From an uncultured Methylophilaceae bacterium (GTDB lineage Bacteria; Pseudomonadota; Gammaproteobacteria; Burkholderiales; Methylophilaceae): a DNA stretch of 46,156 bases. Every line of letters starts with the position of its first letter. The stretch's first letter is position 1. A program made the translations under genes and the position numbers. The notes below the pieces were generated by a model. That model was not told the origin of the DNA. It made no database searches and saw only the letters and a list, made by a program, of their open reading frames with translations. Positions 17,488 to 27,035 of this stretch are shown in pieces. The stretch is from NCBI GenBank assembly GCA_903863255.1, contig CAIPBJ010000044.1, positions 1 through 46,156 on the forward strand. Reading direction: 5' to 3'.

Positions 17488-17679
17488 AAATTAAATACTC
17501 CAAGAAAATAATCAAAAGCATAACCAAAAACGCAAGAAATGGACCACCCTATATAATTCTATATAAATCATAAAGATAAATTAGATAAGAATGTAATCTG
17601 TAGGAAATGAATGAAGCTATTTGCGAATTGGTGTCGTCATACGGCGACAAAATGATAAAACGAGTAAGGATTTTTTTAA

Positions 17680-18276
17680 CTACATGGTGGGCTTATGGTT
17701 ATTCAACATGGCATTTTTATTCTTGTGCTTAGTCGTCGAACTATCGCTCGAATCAGCATCGACTTCAGATTCAGGCGCCTTGGCCGAGATAGCTCGCTGG
17801 CGTTCGATGATTTTAGTCTCAAGCGCTTCTAATTCATCTAACGTGATTTCATTATCATTATTGAGATCGATTGAATTAAAATGCCTTGCAACCTGGGGCA
17901 TAAGATCAGCAGCCTCTTCTCTTGATATGGAACCATCATTGTCTTTGTCAGTCTGGTTGAAACGCTCTTGCAAGCGCTGATGCATGACTCTCCGACGTTC
18001 CTCTATCTGAACATGAGCCGGATCAACCGTCCTGGAATATTCGTCCAGATCACGCCTTAGTCTAATGTTCTCATCTATATTCACACCGACCGGAGGAGAC
18101 TTATGTGAAGTAGATTCCTGCTCCTCATTCTCTGACGACTTGCCGTTTGAAAGTTCTTCCGAACCATTTTGAATTTCTCTGGGAGCAGCCGATAACAACT
18201 GGGAGAATCCAAAACAAGCTGCAAGGGTAATTGCAGTGCAAATATGGTATACACAGATTTTACGTGCAATTAGCAT
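17680..18276 (-). CDS. Exported EF-hand calcium-binding protein
   Basis: The start is placed at the ATG at 18276, where AAGGA lies nine bases upstream; upstream in-frame codons lack this. The 198-residue product begins with a signal peptide (basic IARKI, then a hydrophobic core ending near LLSAAP, about residue 31). A low-complexity acidic Ser/Glu-rich stretch follows, then two EF-hand loops. The first, residues 110-121 (DKDNDGSISREE), is canonical. The second, 137-148 (DLNNDNEITLDE), has Asn in place of the usual Gly at position 6, so it may bind less well. A charged Ser/Asp/Lys tail closes the protein. It probably acts in the periplasm or at the surface as a Ca-responsive factor; the partner is unknown. 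Confidence 0.8.
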   Translation of the reverse strand: MLIARKICVYHICTAITLAACFGFSQLLSAAPREIQNGSEELSNGKSSENEEQESTSHKSPPVGVNIDENIRLRRDLDEYSRTVDPAHVQIEERRRVMHQRLQERFNQTDKDNDGSISREEAADLMPQVARHFNSIDLNNDNEITLDELEALETKIIERQRAISAKAPESEVDADSSDSSTTKHKNKNAMLNNHKPTM

Positions 18277-18441
18277 TGGAACATTTCCTTGCAAATAACA
18301 TTCCGAATAAAGCAATTTGCCATACAACCAATCTCATCATAAAAAATATTAGCCTTAACAATCAGATAACGTTGCAATTTAATTATAAAACCCACAATGA
18401 TGAAGCATTAATGTAAATCGAATGTTTCAGGTTCATCCCTG

Positions 18442-18458
18442 ATTGTAAAAAATTGTAA
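18442..18458 (+). promoter_or_regulatory. Direct repeat upstream of ompR, possible OmpR site
   Basis: ATTGTAA occurs at 18442-18448 and again at 18452-18458, exactly one helical turn apart. OmpR/PhoB-type regulators bind such head-to-tail repeats. A TATAAT at 18482-18487 follows without a good -35 box, as at activator-dependent promoters. Suggests autoregulation; inferred. Confidence 0.4.
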
Positions 18459-18536
18459 CAGCAAAAATTCCACCTTCAACGTATAATATGCCTAGACAAT
18501 TAACGCGAAAACAAATTCCATGAAGGGCTCATTTTT

Positions 18537-19298
18537 ATGAGTAATCAACCAATACAAAACAATCCGAATCAAGCTTTCACCATAAGAAAAATTCTGATGG
18601 TCGATGATGATTTACGCATGAGAGAACTCTTGCAGCGTTATTTGACGGAACAAGGATTCACGATACAAGCTGTTTCCGATTCTGTTGAAATGGATAACGT
18701 TCTTAAACATGAACACGTCGACCTGTTGGTATTGGATCTGATGTTACCTGGGGAAGATGGATTGGCTATTTGCCGAAGAATTCGCAGCTCTGGAAACATG
18801 ATGCCTATCATCATGCTAACCGCCCGTGGAGATGAAGTGGATCGGATCATCGGGCTTGAAATGGGAGCGGATGATTATCTGCCAAAACCATTCAATCCCA
18901 GAGAACTTCTTGCACGTATAAACGCAATCATGCGCAGACAATCCCTTACCCCCCCCAGTGCACCGGGTCTGGATTCAGAATCAATCAAGTTCGGGGAATT
19001 TATTTTCTCCCCATCCACTAGGAGTTTAAGCAAAAATGGTGAGAACATAACTATTACTAGTGGTGAATACGCGCTACTAAAGGTTTTTGTTGACAACCCA
19101 AGACAGCCCCTTTCGCGGGACAGATTGATGCAATTGGCTCGAGGAAGAGAATTAGATGTGTTTGACAGGAGTATTGACGTTCAGGTCTCAAGGCTTAGGA
19201 GACTCATAGAGAGCGACCCGTCCCACCCCCGTTTTCTTCAGACGATGTGGGGGTTTGGTTATGTCTTCATTCCTGATGGAGAAACCTCTAAAAGTTGA
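18537..19298 (+). CDS. ompR: Response regulator OmpR
   Basis: A 253-residue cytosolic DNA-binding regulator, a bit longer than E. coli OmpR. The receiver domain has the acidic pocket in MVDDDLRMRELL, the phosphorylated Asp67 in LVLDLMLPGEDG, and the conserved Lys in LPKPFNPREL. The C-terminal winged-helix domain shows the OmpR recognition region DRSIDVQVSRLRRLIE and a final GFGYVFIP. The N-terminal extension of about 18 residues precedes the first strand. It is followed 39 bases later by the envZ-like kinase, so the two form a standard two-component operon controlling porins or osmolarity-related genes. The pathway is known for OmpR homologs; the targets here are not visible. Confidence 0.94.
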   Translation: MSNQPIQNNPNQAFTIRKILMVDDDLRMRELLQRYLTEQGFTIQAVSDSVEMDNVLKHEHVDLLVLDLMLPGEDGLAICRRIRSSGNMMPIIMLTARGDEVDRIIGLEMGADDYLPKPFNPRELLARINAIMRRQSLTPPSAPGLDSESIKFGEFIFSPSTRSLSKNGENITITSGEYALLKVFVDNPRQPLSRDRLMQLARGRELDVFDRSIDVQVSRLRRLIESDPSHPRFLQTMWGFGYVFIPDGETSKS

Positions 19299-19337
19299 TG
19301 CCCTAAGGCCAATCAATTTTCAGAACGTTGAATCAAA

Positions 19338-20639
19338 TTGATCATTCTTCCCCGCACACTTCTTGCTCGCGTGATGTTGCTCATAGCAATATTGCTTTTC
19401 ATAGGGCAATTTGCCGCATTGAAGCTATTTGACTATTTCGAAAGAGAACCTCGAGCAGTCGCCGCAGCCTTGCAAGCGATAACCATCGTCAATTTCACAA
19501 AAGCTTCCCTGTTAGCATCCCATGAGAATCGAAGACTGGCACTGCTTTCCGAACTATCAGGCAAAGAGGGTGTAAGGGTCTACGCAGCGGACATTCTCGA
19601 AGAAATAGAACCACTACCTAATGATCCCTTCATTAAAATTCTTGCAGAAAAAATTCGTTCCACATTGGGCAAGGACACCTTGGTTGCCATCAACCATTTT
19701 GGGGTTCCTGGGTTGTGGGTCAGTTTTAATATCGATCAAGACGATTACTGGGTTGTGATACCCAGAATTCAGGCAGAGCGACATTTTCCCTGGCAATGGC
19801 TCAATTGGGGCGCCTTGGTAATTTTACTATCACTGCTTGGAGCCTACATTATTGCTGAACGCATCAACAGGCCGTTAAGACTGCTTGCAAAAGCAGCTGA
19901 CAGAGTTCGTAGTGGTGAAATTCCCCCTCAGTTGCCTGAGGAGGGAATCGATGAATTACGGGAAGTTAGCAGGACTTTTAACCAGATGACCGATGCCCTA
20001 GCAAGACTTGATGCTGAAAGAACGTTGCTTTTAGCAGGCATTTCTCACGATTTACGTACCCCTCTGGCTAGACTGCGTCTGTCGGTAGAAATGCTGCCTG
20101 ACAAAGAAACTTCCAGTCTTAAATCCGGAATGGTGCAAGACATTACAGATATGGACAACATCATTAATCAGTTTCTGGATTTTGTTCGCGGAGTTGAGGG
20201 GGAGGCGACACAAATGATAGATATCAATGCCCTTCTAAAATCAATATATCAACGCCACACGCGCGCAGGTAAAAGACTGATTTTGAAATTGTCCCCAACA
20301 CACCTTGTTGGCTTGAGACCTCTTGCGATCCAAAGACTTCTCAGCAATTTAATCAACAACGCGTTTGCTTATGGAAGCAAGGAAGTGACCATTGCAACAA
20401 AAATCAATGCTGAATCGCTGGAGATCAGTGTATTGGATAACGGACCGGGCATCCCTGAAGTGCACCTTAAACGCTTATTGCGCCCTTTTGAAAGAATGGA
20501 TACAGCACGAGGTAACGAGGGGGGAAGCGGACTGGGTTTAGCAATTTGTGATCGCATTGCCAAACTTCACAAAGGCCAATTGACCCTACACAATAGAAAA
20601 GAGGGCGGACTCGAGGCCAAGCTTACCATTCCCATTTGA
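19338..20639 (+). CDS. envZ: Sensor histidine kinase EnvZ
   Basis: A 433-residue inner-membrane kinase. The N-terminus has a membrane helix (about 8-28), a periplasmic domain of about 120 residues and a second helix (about 155-174), then a HAMP linker and a kinase core. The H-box is LAGISHDLRTPLARLRL with phosphorylated His237. The N-box is RLLSNLINNAFAYG, G1 is DNGPGIP and G2 is GSGLGLAIC. It should autophosphorylate and pass phosphate to OmpR, encoded 39 bases upstream. The start is a TTG at 19338 with a weak ribosome site; the first ATG (19373) would cut into the first membrane helix, so the TTG is preferred. Signal (osmolarity or other) is inferred from the family. Confidence 0.92.
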   Translation: MIILPRTLLARVMLLIAILLFIGQFAALKLFDYFEREPRAVAAALQAITIVNFTKASLLASHENRRLALLSELSGKEGVRVYAADILEEIEPLPNDPFIKILAEKIRSTLGKDTLVAINHFGVPGLWVSFNIDQDDYWVVIPRIQAERHFPWQWLNWGALVILLSLLGAYIIAERINRPLRLLAKAADRVRSGEIPPQLPEEGIDELREVSRTFNQMTDALARLDAERTLLLAGISHDLRTPLARLRLSVEMLPDKETSSLKSGMVQDITDMDNIINQFLDFVRGVEGEATQMIDINALLKSIYQRHTRAGKRLILKLSPTHLVGLRPLAIQRLLSNLINNAFAYGSKEVTIATKINAESLEISVLDNGPGIPEVHLKRLLRPFERMDTARGNEGGSGLGLAICDRIAKLHKGQLTLHNRKEGGLEAKLTIPI

Positions 20640-20748
20640 TAATTTGTTTAAATAGCCCGAAGACAGTTGGATTTCAGCGCATTGCGAGAAATTCTGTCCT
20701 CATTGTCCAATAAAAGAATTGCCCGCACATGCATTTGCCAGGCCACGA

Positions 20749-22158
20749 TTAATGGTCTTGATGATGGGATGATCCCTCACCTTCGAACCAAGCTAGCTTA
20801 GCTCTCAATCTTACAACATCGCCGACAATGATAATCGATGGAGGCTTCAAGTTTGCATTGCTAACAGCGGCGTAGAGATTCTCCAAATCCGAAGTAACCA
20901 CCTTTTGACTTGGAAGCGTGCCATGTTGGATAACTGCTGCTGGCGTTTCTGGAGCAAGACCGTATTGAATTAGTTTTTTACAGATCACCTCAACCCCAAG
21001 CAAGCCCATATAGATCACAACAGTTTGCCTTGGGTGCACCAGTGTTTCCCAGTCTAATTCCACAGTTCCGTCCTTAAGATGGCCGGTTGTAAATATACAG
21101 GTTTGAGCGTAGTCACGGTGTGTCAGGGGAATACCTGCATAGCTAGCCACTCCATTTGCAGCAGTGATCCCTGGCACAACTTGGAACGGAATTCCATTTT
21201 CCATCAATGTCTCAATTTCCTCCCCTCCCCGACCAAAAATAAACGGATCGCCACCTTTGAGTCTCAATACTCTTTTCCCCTCTTTAGCCAACCTAACGAG
21301 AAGTTGATTGATTTCCTGCTGAGGAAGTGTGTGCTGATCCCTTGCTTTTCCAACATAGATTAATTCAGCATCACGCCTTACAAGCTCCAAGACTTTAGTA
21401 CTCACCAATTTGTCATATACACAGACATCGCACTGCTGCATCAGTCTTAAAGCACGAAAAGTTAGTAAATCTGGATCCCCTGGCCCGCCTCCGACTAGAT
21501 AAACCTCCCCATGAAAAGACTTAATCTCTGAATTGGATATCGCGATATCCAATAACTTTCTGGCTACGTCTTCCCGACCTGAAAAGACCTGTTCTGCAAT
21601 GCTTCCCTGAAATACATCTTCCCAGAAAATTCTTCGGGATTGGGATGACCCAAATGTCTCTTTTACCTTTTCCCGATAGTCTCTGGCCAAATTAGCAAGA
21701 CGTCCATAGGCTATCGGAATCATCGTTTCAATTTTTGATCGGATCAGCCTCGCGAGGACCGGGGCAGCGCCACTGCTCGAAATAGCGATAACGATGGGAG
21801 AACGATCAACTATGGAAGGCATTGTAAAACTGCATAAATCCGGCGAATCCACCACATTTACAGGAATATTCCTCGATTTTGCCTCTTTGGATACCAGTGC
21901 ATTTATTGCTTCGTCATCCGTTGCAGCAACAACTATTATAGAACCATCCAATTGCCGAGGTGAGAATGACTCCTTTATGTGACTGACTTTGTTTATTTCA
22001 ACAAGATCGGATAATTCTAGAGTTATATCTGGAGCGATAACGATCACGTCTGCATTAGCCTTCAACAACAGTTTAACTTTTCGAGTCGCGACCTCTCCAC
22101 CACCGATGACGACACATCGTTGACCCGAGATTTTTATAAATATTGGCAAGGCTTCCAT
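20749..22158 (-). CDS. cysG: Siroheme synthase CysG (trifunctional)
   Basis: A 469-residue enzyme that makes siroheme for sulfite and nitrite reductases from uroporphyrinogen III. The N-terminal half is the NAD-dependent precorrin-2 dehydrogenase/ferrochelatase: GGGEVATRKVKLLLKA at about residues 20-35, then VVAATDDEAIN, and a SPIVIAISSSGAAPVLAR motif. The C-terminal half is the SAM-dependent methyltransferase: VYLVGGGPGDPDLLTFRA at about residues 216-233, RLKGGDPFIFGRGGEE, then VVPGITAANG. Both halves are full length, so all three activities should be present. The ATG at 22158 is chosen over a GTG two codons earlier. It lies tail to tail with envZ, and divergent from miaB with a 154-base gap. 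Confidence 0.96.
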   Translation of the reverse strand: MEALPIFIKISGQRCVVIGGGEVATRKVKLLLKANADVIVIAPDITLELSDLVEINKVSHIKESFSPRQLDGSIIVVAATDDEAINALVSKEAKSRNIPVNVVDSPDLCSFTMPSIVDRSPIVIAISSSGAAPVLARLIRSKIETMIPIAYGRLANLARDYREKVKETFGSSQSRRIFWEDVFQGSIAEQVFSGREDVARKLLDIAISNSEIKSFHGEVYLVGGGPGDPDLLTFRALRLMQQCDVCVYDKLVSTKVLELVRRDAELIYVGKARDQHTLPQQEINQLLVRLAKEGKRVLRLKGGDPFIFGRGGEEIETLMENGIPFQVVPGITAANGVASYAGIPLTHRDYAQTCIFTTGHLKDGTVELDWETLVHPRQTVVIYMGLLGVEVICKKLIQYGLAPETPAAVIQHGTLPSQKVVTSDLENLYAAVSNANLKPPSIIIVGDVVRLRAKLAWFEGEGSSHHQDH

Positions 22159-22312
22159 GTGCACATTTTAACCTGTCATTGGCATTCTGTAGCACCTAAG
22201 CTACAATTAGCATTCAGCATACTGTTTTATAAGAAAATTTGCCTCACAAAACCATATCAAAGTCCATTATCTTAATTTGGCTATTGAATGCCACTAACTT
22301 GTCAGCCTAAAC

Positions 22313-23665
22313 ATGGACCCAATCTCAAAAAAAAACCCAAAGAAAGTTTTCGTAAAAACGTTTGGTTGCCAAATGAATGAATACGATTCGTCTAGAATGA
22401 TGGACATGCTTCGATCTTCAGATAATATGGTTCAAACGGAAAATGTCGATGAGGCTGATGTTGTTTTGTTAAATACTTGTTCGGTTCGAGAAAAAGCTGA
22501 GGAAAAAGTATTTAGCCTGCTAGGCCGTTTTATCCCTTTGAAAAACAAAAATCCTAATTTAGTCATTGGGGTAGGAGGTTGCGTTGCCTCTCAGGAAGGG
22601 GCGAATATAATCGAGCGCGCACCCTATGTCGATTTAGTATTTGGGCCTCAAACCATGCATCGACTTCCTGATATGATTAAGAGAAAACAATCTTCCGGCA
22701 TGCCCCAGGTAGATATTAGTTTCCCAGAAATTGAAAAATTCGACCGCTTACCAGTTCCAACTCTTAAAGGCGCAAGTGCATCCGTATCGATCATGGAAGG
22801 CTGCAGTAAGTATTGTAGCTTCTGCGTTGTTCCCTTTACTCGTGGAGAAGAAGTGTCAAGGCCGTTCAGCGATGTATTGACAGAAGTTATCCAACTTTCT
22901 GAAATCGGTGCGAAAGAAATAACCCTGCTAGGTCAAAACGTAAATGCATACCAGGGCACAATGGATAACGGAGAATTGGCAGATCTGGCTTACCTTATAG
23001 ACCACATTGCGGATATTCCTCAAATTCAAAGAATTCGATTTACAACCAGTCATCCCAACGAAATGACTGACGCACTTATTTCCTGCTTCGCCAACATTCC
23101 AAAACTGGCCGCCCATTTACATTTGCCGGTACAAGCTGGCTCTGACAAGGTCTTGATGGCAATGAAACGGAATTACACCGCGTTACAGTACAGATCCATC
23201 ATCAGAAAATTAAGAAAAGCCAATCCTAAAATGACTTTCACATCCGATTTCATTGTTGGTTTTCCAGGTGAAACCGAGAGTGATTTTGAAGCGACCATAA
23301 AACTGATACAAGATATTGGTTTTGATAACAGCTTCAGTTTTCTCTATAGCCCAAGGCCAGGCACAAAGGCTACTTTCTTGCATGATGACACACCAACCGA
23401 GCTAAAACTCGCCAGATTAAGCAAATTGCAACGAATTAATGAATTGCAAGGCAAAAAAATCAGTGAGGAAATGCTAGGAACTGTTCAACGCGTCCTAATT
23501 GAAGGAGTCTCCTGGAAAAACGCGAATGAAATCGCTGGTAAAACTGACAACAATCGGATTGTCGATATTATGGGCGGCAAGGATCTTATCAACCAGTTTA
23601 GTATGGTTAAAATTACTGACGTCTCTAACCCACGCCGATTACGTGGTGAACTTGTGAAACAATAA
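22313..23665 (+). CDS. miaB: tRNA-2-methylthio-N6-dimethylallyladenosine synthase
   Basis: A radical-SAM methylthiotransferase that adds the 2-methylthio group to i6A37 in tRNAs reading UNN codons. The protein is 450 residues. The N-terminal UPF0004 domain has its cluster cysteines in [26 protein letters not shown] and [11 protein letters not shown]. The radical SAM cluster is C164-x3-C168-x2-C171 ([14 protein letters not shown]). A C-terminal TRAM-like domain follows. The stop shares one base with the next start (TAATG), so it is co-transcribed with the PhoH-like gene. This miaB-phoH-ybeY-corC order is widespread in Proteobacteria. Confidence 0.97.
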   Translation: MDPISKKNPKKVFVKTFGCQMNEYDSSRMMDMLRSSDNMVQTENVDEADVVLLNTCSVREKAEEKVFSLLGRFIPLKNKNPNLVIGVGGCVASQEGANIIERAPYVDLVFGPQTMHRLPDMIKRKQSSGMPQVDISFPEIEKFDRLPVPTLKGASASVSIMEGCSKYCSFCVVPFTRGEEVSRPFSDVLTEVIQLSEIGAKEITLLGQNVNAYQGTMDNGELADLAYLIDHIADIPQIQRIRFTTSHPNEMTDALISCFANIPKLAAHLHLPVQAGSDKVLMAMKRNYTALQYRSIIRKLRKANPKMTFTSDFIVGFPGETESDFEATIKLIQDIGFDNSFSFLYSPRPGTKATFLHDDTPTELKLARLSKLQRINELQGKKISEEMLGTVQRVLIEGVSWKNANEIAGKTDNNRIVDIMGGKDLINQFSMVKITDVSNPRRLRGELVKQ

Positions 23666-24627
23666 TGGAAATTACGTTAAATCCTGAAGATAATCACCGA
23701 ATCGCTAACTTGTGTGGCGCTTTGGATGAAAACTTGAAACAGATTGAAGATGCCCTGGATGTGGGAATTGCCAGGCGGGGAGCTCATTTCAAGCTTTCGG
23801 GTGACAAAGAGAATATTCAATTAGCTATTCAATTGATCGAGAATTTTTACGAGCGAAGCAAGAAACCGATAAGTCTTGAAGATATTCAATTGGGTTTAGT
23901 TGAATTACATAAGCTTAAACCTGAAGACATCACGGTTGCCATGCCTGTTCTTATGACCAGAAGACAGGATTTACATGGCAGAACTGCTAGACAAGTAAGC
24001 TACCTTCAGCAAATTCAAGACTTTGACATTACCTTTGGAATTGGTCCAGCAGGCACGGGTAAGACCTATCTTGCAGTAGCCAGTGCGATCGATGCCATGA
24101 CTCGCGACAAAGTTAAACGCATTGTTTTGGTGCGTCCTGCCGTAGAGGCGGGGGAACGACTCGGTTTTCTACCAGGGGATTTGTCACAAAAAGTCGACCC
24201 ATACCTTCGCCCCTTGTATGACGCGCTTTACGATCTGGCAGGGTACGATACCGTAAACAAAATGTTCGAACGAGGAGCGATAGAGGTTGCGCCCCTAGCC
24301 TATATGCGCGGAAGGACGCTCAACCAAAGTTTCATTATCTTGGATGAGGCCCAAAATACCACTCCGGAGCAAATGAAAATGTTTCTTACTCGAATCGGCT
24401 TTGGAACAAAGGCTGTAATAACGGGTGACGTCACACAAATCGATTTGGGACGTGGGCAAAAAAGTGGATTGATTGAAGCCAAAGAAGTGCTTAAGGAAGT
24501 TCGCGGAATTGCTTTTACACATTTCCTGTCTGAAGATGTGGTCAGGCATCCCTTGGTTCAAAAGATCATCAATGCCTATGAACAATTCGAAAATACTAAG
24601 CATGCTAATTCAAATGAAAAAGGCTGA
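23665..24627 (+). CDS. ybeZ: PhoH-like ATPase (YbeZ)
   Basis: A cytosolic ATPase of 320 residues, thought to work with YbeY in RNA maturation or 16S rRNA quality control. An N-terminal KH-like region is followed by the P-loop FGIGPAGTGKTYLA (Walker A, about residues 127-140), VRPAVEAGERLGFLPGD, and the Walker B region FIILDEAQNTTPEQMKMFL. The order with miaB upstream (one-base overlap) and ybeY downstream (9-base gap) is conserved. All nucleotide-binding motifs are intact. The product is predicted to bind RNA; the exact substrate is unknown. Confidence 0.95.
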   Translation: MEITLNPEDNHRIANLCGALDENLKQIEDALDVGIARRGAHFKLSGDKENIQLAIQLIENFYERSKKPISLEDIQLGLVELHKLKPEDITVAMPVLMTRRQDLHGRTARQVSYLQQIQDFDITFGIGPAGTGKTYLAVASAIDAMTRDKVKRIVLVRPAVEAGERLGFLPGDLSQKVDPYLRPLYDALYDLAGYDTVNKMFERGAIEVAPLAYMRGRTLNQSFIILDEAQNTTPEQMKMFLTRIGFGTKAVITGDVTQIDLGRGQKSGLIEAKEVLKEVRGIAFTHFLSEDVVRHPLVQKIINAYEQFENTKHANSNEKG

Positions 24628-24635
24628 TATTCAAC

Positions 24636-25067
24636 ATGCCAAAACTCATTATGGAAATTCAGCAGGCATCAATAATTGACAATATTCCGAGCAAAACGCT
24701 TTTCAGAAAATGGGCGCGAAAAACCATACGTATTGATTCGGAAGTTACGCTTAGAATCGTGGATGAGCCAGAAGGCCTGATGCTTAACCAGACTTTTCGC
24801 GGGAAGGATTATGCTACAAACGTTCTAACTTTTAATCTATCGGAAGAACCTCACCTAATTGGTGACATTGTTATTTGCGCTCCTGTAGTATCACGTGAGG
24901 CGAAAGAGCAGAATAAATCTCTGGAAGCACATTTTGCACACCTAACTGTGCATGGCATCCTGCATATGCACGGTTATGATCATGAATCCAGTGCAGAGGC
25001 AGAGCTTATGGAGTCGATTGAAACTCAAATTTTAACAAATCTGGGATATGCTGATCCATATTCTTAA
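24636..25067 (+). CDS. ybeY: Endoribonuclease YbeY
   Basis: A single-strand-specific, zinc-dependent endoribonuclease needed for 16S rRNA 3'-end maturation and ribosome quality control. The 143-residue protein carries the metal-binding motif HGILHMHGYDHESS at about residues 109-122, with three His residues at the correct spacing. Core segments DYATNVLTFNL and LIGDIVICAPVV also match. An ATG five codons downstream (24651) is possible. It lies in the miaB operon between the PhoH-like ATPase and corC. Confidence 0.95.
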   Translation: MPKLIMEIQQASIIDNIPSKTLFRKWARKTIRIDSEVTLRIVDEPEGLMLNQTFRGKDYATNVLTFNLSEEPHLIGDIVICAPVVSREAKEQNKSLEAHFAHLTVHGILHMHGYDHESSAEAELMESIETQILTNLGYADPYS

Positions 25068-25095
25068 GTTCAAATAATAAAGGAATACTCTATTT

Positions 25096-25935
25096 ATGTC
25101 TGAACCTGACAAGCGAAGATGGTTAGAACGCATCAGTAACTTTTTGCTTAGGGAACCTGAAGACCGAGAGCAACTCATTGAACAACTCCATTCGGCGTAT
25201 GACAAGAACCTTCTTGACGCGGATGCTCTCAGCATGATTGAAGGCGTTCTGCAGGTCTCTGAAATGCAAGTGCGTGACGTAATGATCCCTCGTTCTCAAA
25301 TGGATGTCATTGATATTACGAATGCTCCCGAACAGTTTATTCCTTTTGTAATTGAAACGGCTCATAGCCGGTTTCCAGTTATTGATGAAGATAAAAATCA
25401 CATAATTGGCATATTGCTTGCTAAGGATTTACTAAGATATTACGCGGGTGAGGATTTCGATGTTCGAGATATGCTAAGGCCTGCTGTTTTTATCCCGGAA
25501 TCAAAGCGGCTAAATGTTTTGTTAAAGGAATTCAGAAGCAATAGAAACCACATTGCCATCGTTGTTGACGAATATGGTGGTGTGGCAGGAATGGTGACGA
25601 TTGAAGATGTACTTGAGCAGATTGTTGGTGACATCGAGGATGAATACGACTTCGATGAAACTGAGGACAATATCATTAAAGATGCGAAAGGACTATTCAG
25701 AGTTAAGGCCCTCACAGAAATAGCAGACTTCAATGAGGCTCTAGGAACAGAATTTAGTGATGAGGAGTTTTCTACAATAGGAGGACTCGTAGTTAATAAA
25801 TTTGGACACCTTCCAAAGCGCGGAGAGCAAATAGTTTTAGGAAATCTAAATATAACAGTGCTTCGTTCAGATAGCAGAAGATTGTACTCAATGTTAGTGG
25901 AACGAGAGCAAAAGGAAGAAGAGAAGGATAATTAA
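25096..25935 (+). CDS. corC: CBS-domain transporter accessory protein CorC/YbeX
   Basis: A 279-residue cytosolic protein. An N-terminal helical segment is followed by two CBS domains (about 65-190, with the motif VRDVMIPRSQMDVI and the second repeat MLRPAVFIPESKRLN). The segment IVVDEYGGVAGMVTIEDVLEQIVGDIEDE is diagnostic. A C-terminal CorC_HlyC domain (about 200-279) closes it. It is linked to magnesium/cobalt efflux through CorA and, in ybeY operons, to ribosome metabolism. It follows ybeY by 28 bases. Confidence 0.94.
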   Translation: MSEPDKRRWLERISNFLLREPEDREQLIEQLHSAYDKNLLDADALSMIEGVLQVSEMQVRDVMIPRSQMDVIDITNAPEQFIPFVIETAHSRFPVIDEDKNHIIGILLAKDLLRYYAGEDFDVRDMLRPAVFIPESKRLNVLLKEFRSNRNHIAIVVDEYGGVAGMVTIEDVLEQIVGDIEDEYDFDETEDNIIKDAKGLFRVKALTEIADFNEALGTEFSDEEFSTIGGLVVNKFGHLPKRGEQIVLGNLNITVLRSDSRRLYSMLVEREQKEEEKDN

Positions 25936-26028
25936 GTTGTTTTTTGGAGGAACGAAAAAGGAGATTTAAGCTCACAGTTAAATGGCAAGCAGGCCGTTAT
26001 CGTTACCAACCTCTAAAGGAGCGTTATT

Positions 26029-26442
26029 ATGAAATCCATACTGTTAGCATCACTTTTAGTTATTGCAGGTGTTTCCCACGCGGATCCAACAACCCTGGCG
26101 TCAACAAACAGCAATATCCCGACATCTGAAAAAGAATTTCTGGATCACATGGAGGGAGCGGATAAAACAAAAGTTTTAGCGCAATTCGGCCAGCCAAGCA
26201 ACTCTGACGATCTAGTAGCGGACTCAGGAAAGGTCATCGCATCCGTTTGGCACTATCATAACCTTAATACAGATGACAAAGGTGCAGTCTACCAAACGAC
26301 CGAACTCGATTTCGTTGGCGATAAGGTTGTAATGATTGTATTTATGAACAATGATGGCACTGCACCAGAGCCAAGCAATTCAGAGGAGCCTCAAAATGAG
26401 GCACCGGCTTCTGAAGTTTCTTCATCAATGTCTGATATATGA
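26029..26442 (+). CDS. Small exported protein, possibly BamE/SmpA-like
   Basis: A 137-residue exported protein of no certain family. It has a classical signal peptide (MKSILLASLLVIAGVSHA, cleavage after Ala18). A folded part of about 80 residues follows: VLAQFGQPSNSDD, a WHYHNL segment, then two strands ending in VGDKVVMIVFMNND. That pattern (a K-x-x-V-L-x-x-F-G-x-P start and a W-x-Y strand) recalls BamE/SmpA-type beta-alpha modules. A Pro/Glu/Ser-rich tail closes it. A strong AAAGGAG lies seven bases before the ATG. No lipobox is present, so it should be periplasmic. It separates corC from lnt, which are often neighbours. Confidence 0.6.
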   Translation: MKSILLASLLVIAGVSHADPTTLASTNSNIPTSEKEFLDHMEGADKTKVLAQFGQPSNSDDLVADSGKVIASVWHYHNLNTDDKGAVYQTTELDFVGDKVVMIVFMNNDGTAPEPSNSEEPQNEAPASEVSSSMSDI

Positions 26443-26453
26443 TTTGCTTTAAA

Positions 26454-26488
26454 GAGAATAAAAAGGGAACCCTTACCTTTTTATTCTC
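26454..26488. terminator. Bidirectional terminator between small exported protein and mscL
   Basis: A perfect 13-bp inverted repeat (GAGAATAAAAAGG at 26454-26466, CCTTTTTATTCTC at 26476-26488) with a 9-nt loop. It lies between two genes that converge, with A/T-rich flanks on both sides, so it can end transcripts from both. Confidence 0.75.
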
Positions 26489-26512
26489 CAGCAAGCAGTT
26501 AGCTTGATACTA

Positions 26513-26935
26513 TTATTTCTTTAGACTGTCTCGTATTTCTCTAAGTAGCAAAATGTCTTCGGGCGTCGCTGCTGGGGGAGCTGCTGGTTCGTCCTTTTTA
26601 AGTTTGTTCATTTGTTTGACGATCACAAAAATGACGAATGCCATGATAATAAAATTGAGAACGATGGTGATGAAGTTACCATAAGCCAAAAGGGGCACAC
26701 CAGCTTTCTTCAGGGCCTCGTAAGTCTGTGGAATATCATTATGTATATCGGAAAGCTTGATAAACATATTCGAGAAATCCAGACCACCAATTACCTTGCC
26801 AACAATAGGCATGATGATGTCACCTACCAGTGAATCTACAATCTTACCAAAGGCTGCACCAATAATCACACCCACAGCCAGATCCATCACATTACCTTTT
26901 AGAGCGAATTGCTTAAACTCAGATGCTATACTCAT
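26513..26935 (-). CDS. mscL: Large-conductance mechanosensitive channel MscL
   Basis: A pentameric inner-membrane channel that opens at high membrane tension and releases solutes during osmotic downshift. The start is at 26935 ([20 protein letters not shown]); an upstream extension is open but lacks similarity, and AAGGA lies close before this ATG. The 140-residue protein has the N-terminal amphipathic helix, the first membrane helix [23 protein letters not shown], a periplasmic loop, the second helix ([21 protein letters not shown]) and a C-terminal charged bundle. It converges with the 26029 gene on a shared terminator and is divergent from lnt. Confidence 0.96.
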   Translation of the reverse strand: MSIASEFKQFALKGNVMDLAVGVIIGAAFGKIVDSLVGDIIMPIVGKVIGGLDFSNMFIKLSDIHNDIPQTYEALKKAGVPLLAYGNFITIVLNFIIMAFVIFVIVKQMNKLKKDEPAAPPAATPEDILLLREIRDSLKK

Positions 26936-27035
26936 TTTTTTTCCTTTTTTTAGGTCATGACATGATAAACGCAATAAACTATATTTATATTGCATTACTA
27001 AGTCAAATGAATACGGAATCGTATCAGGATGAAAC

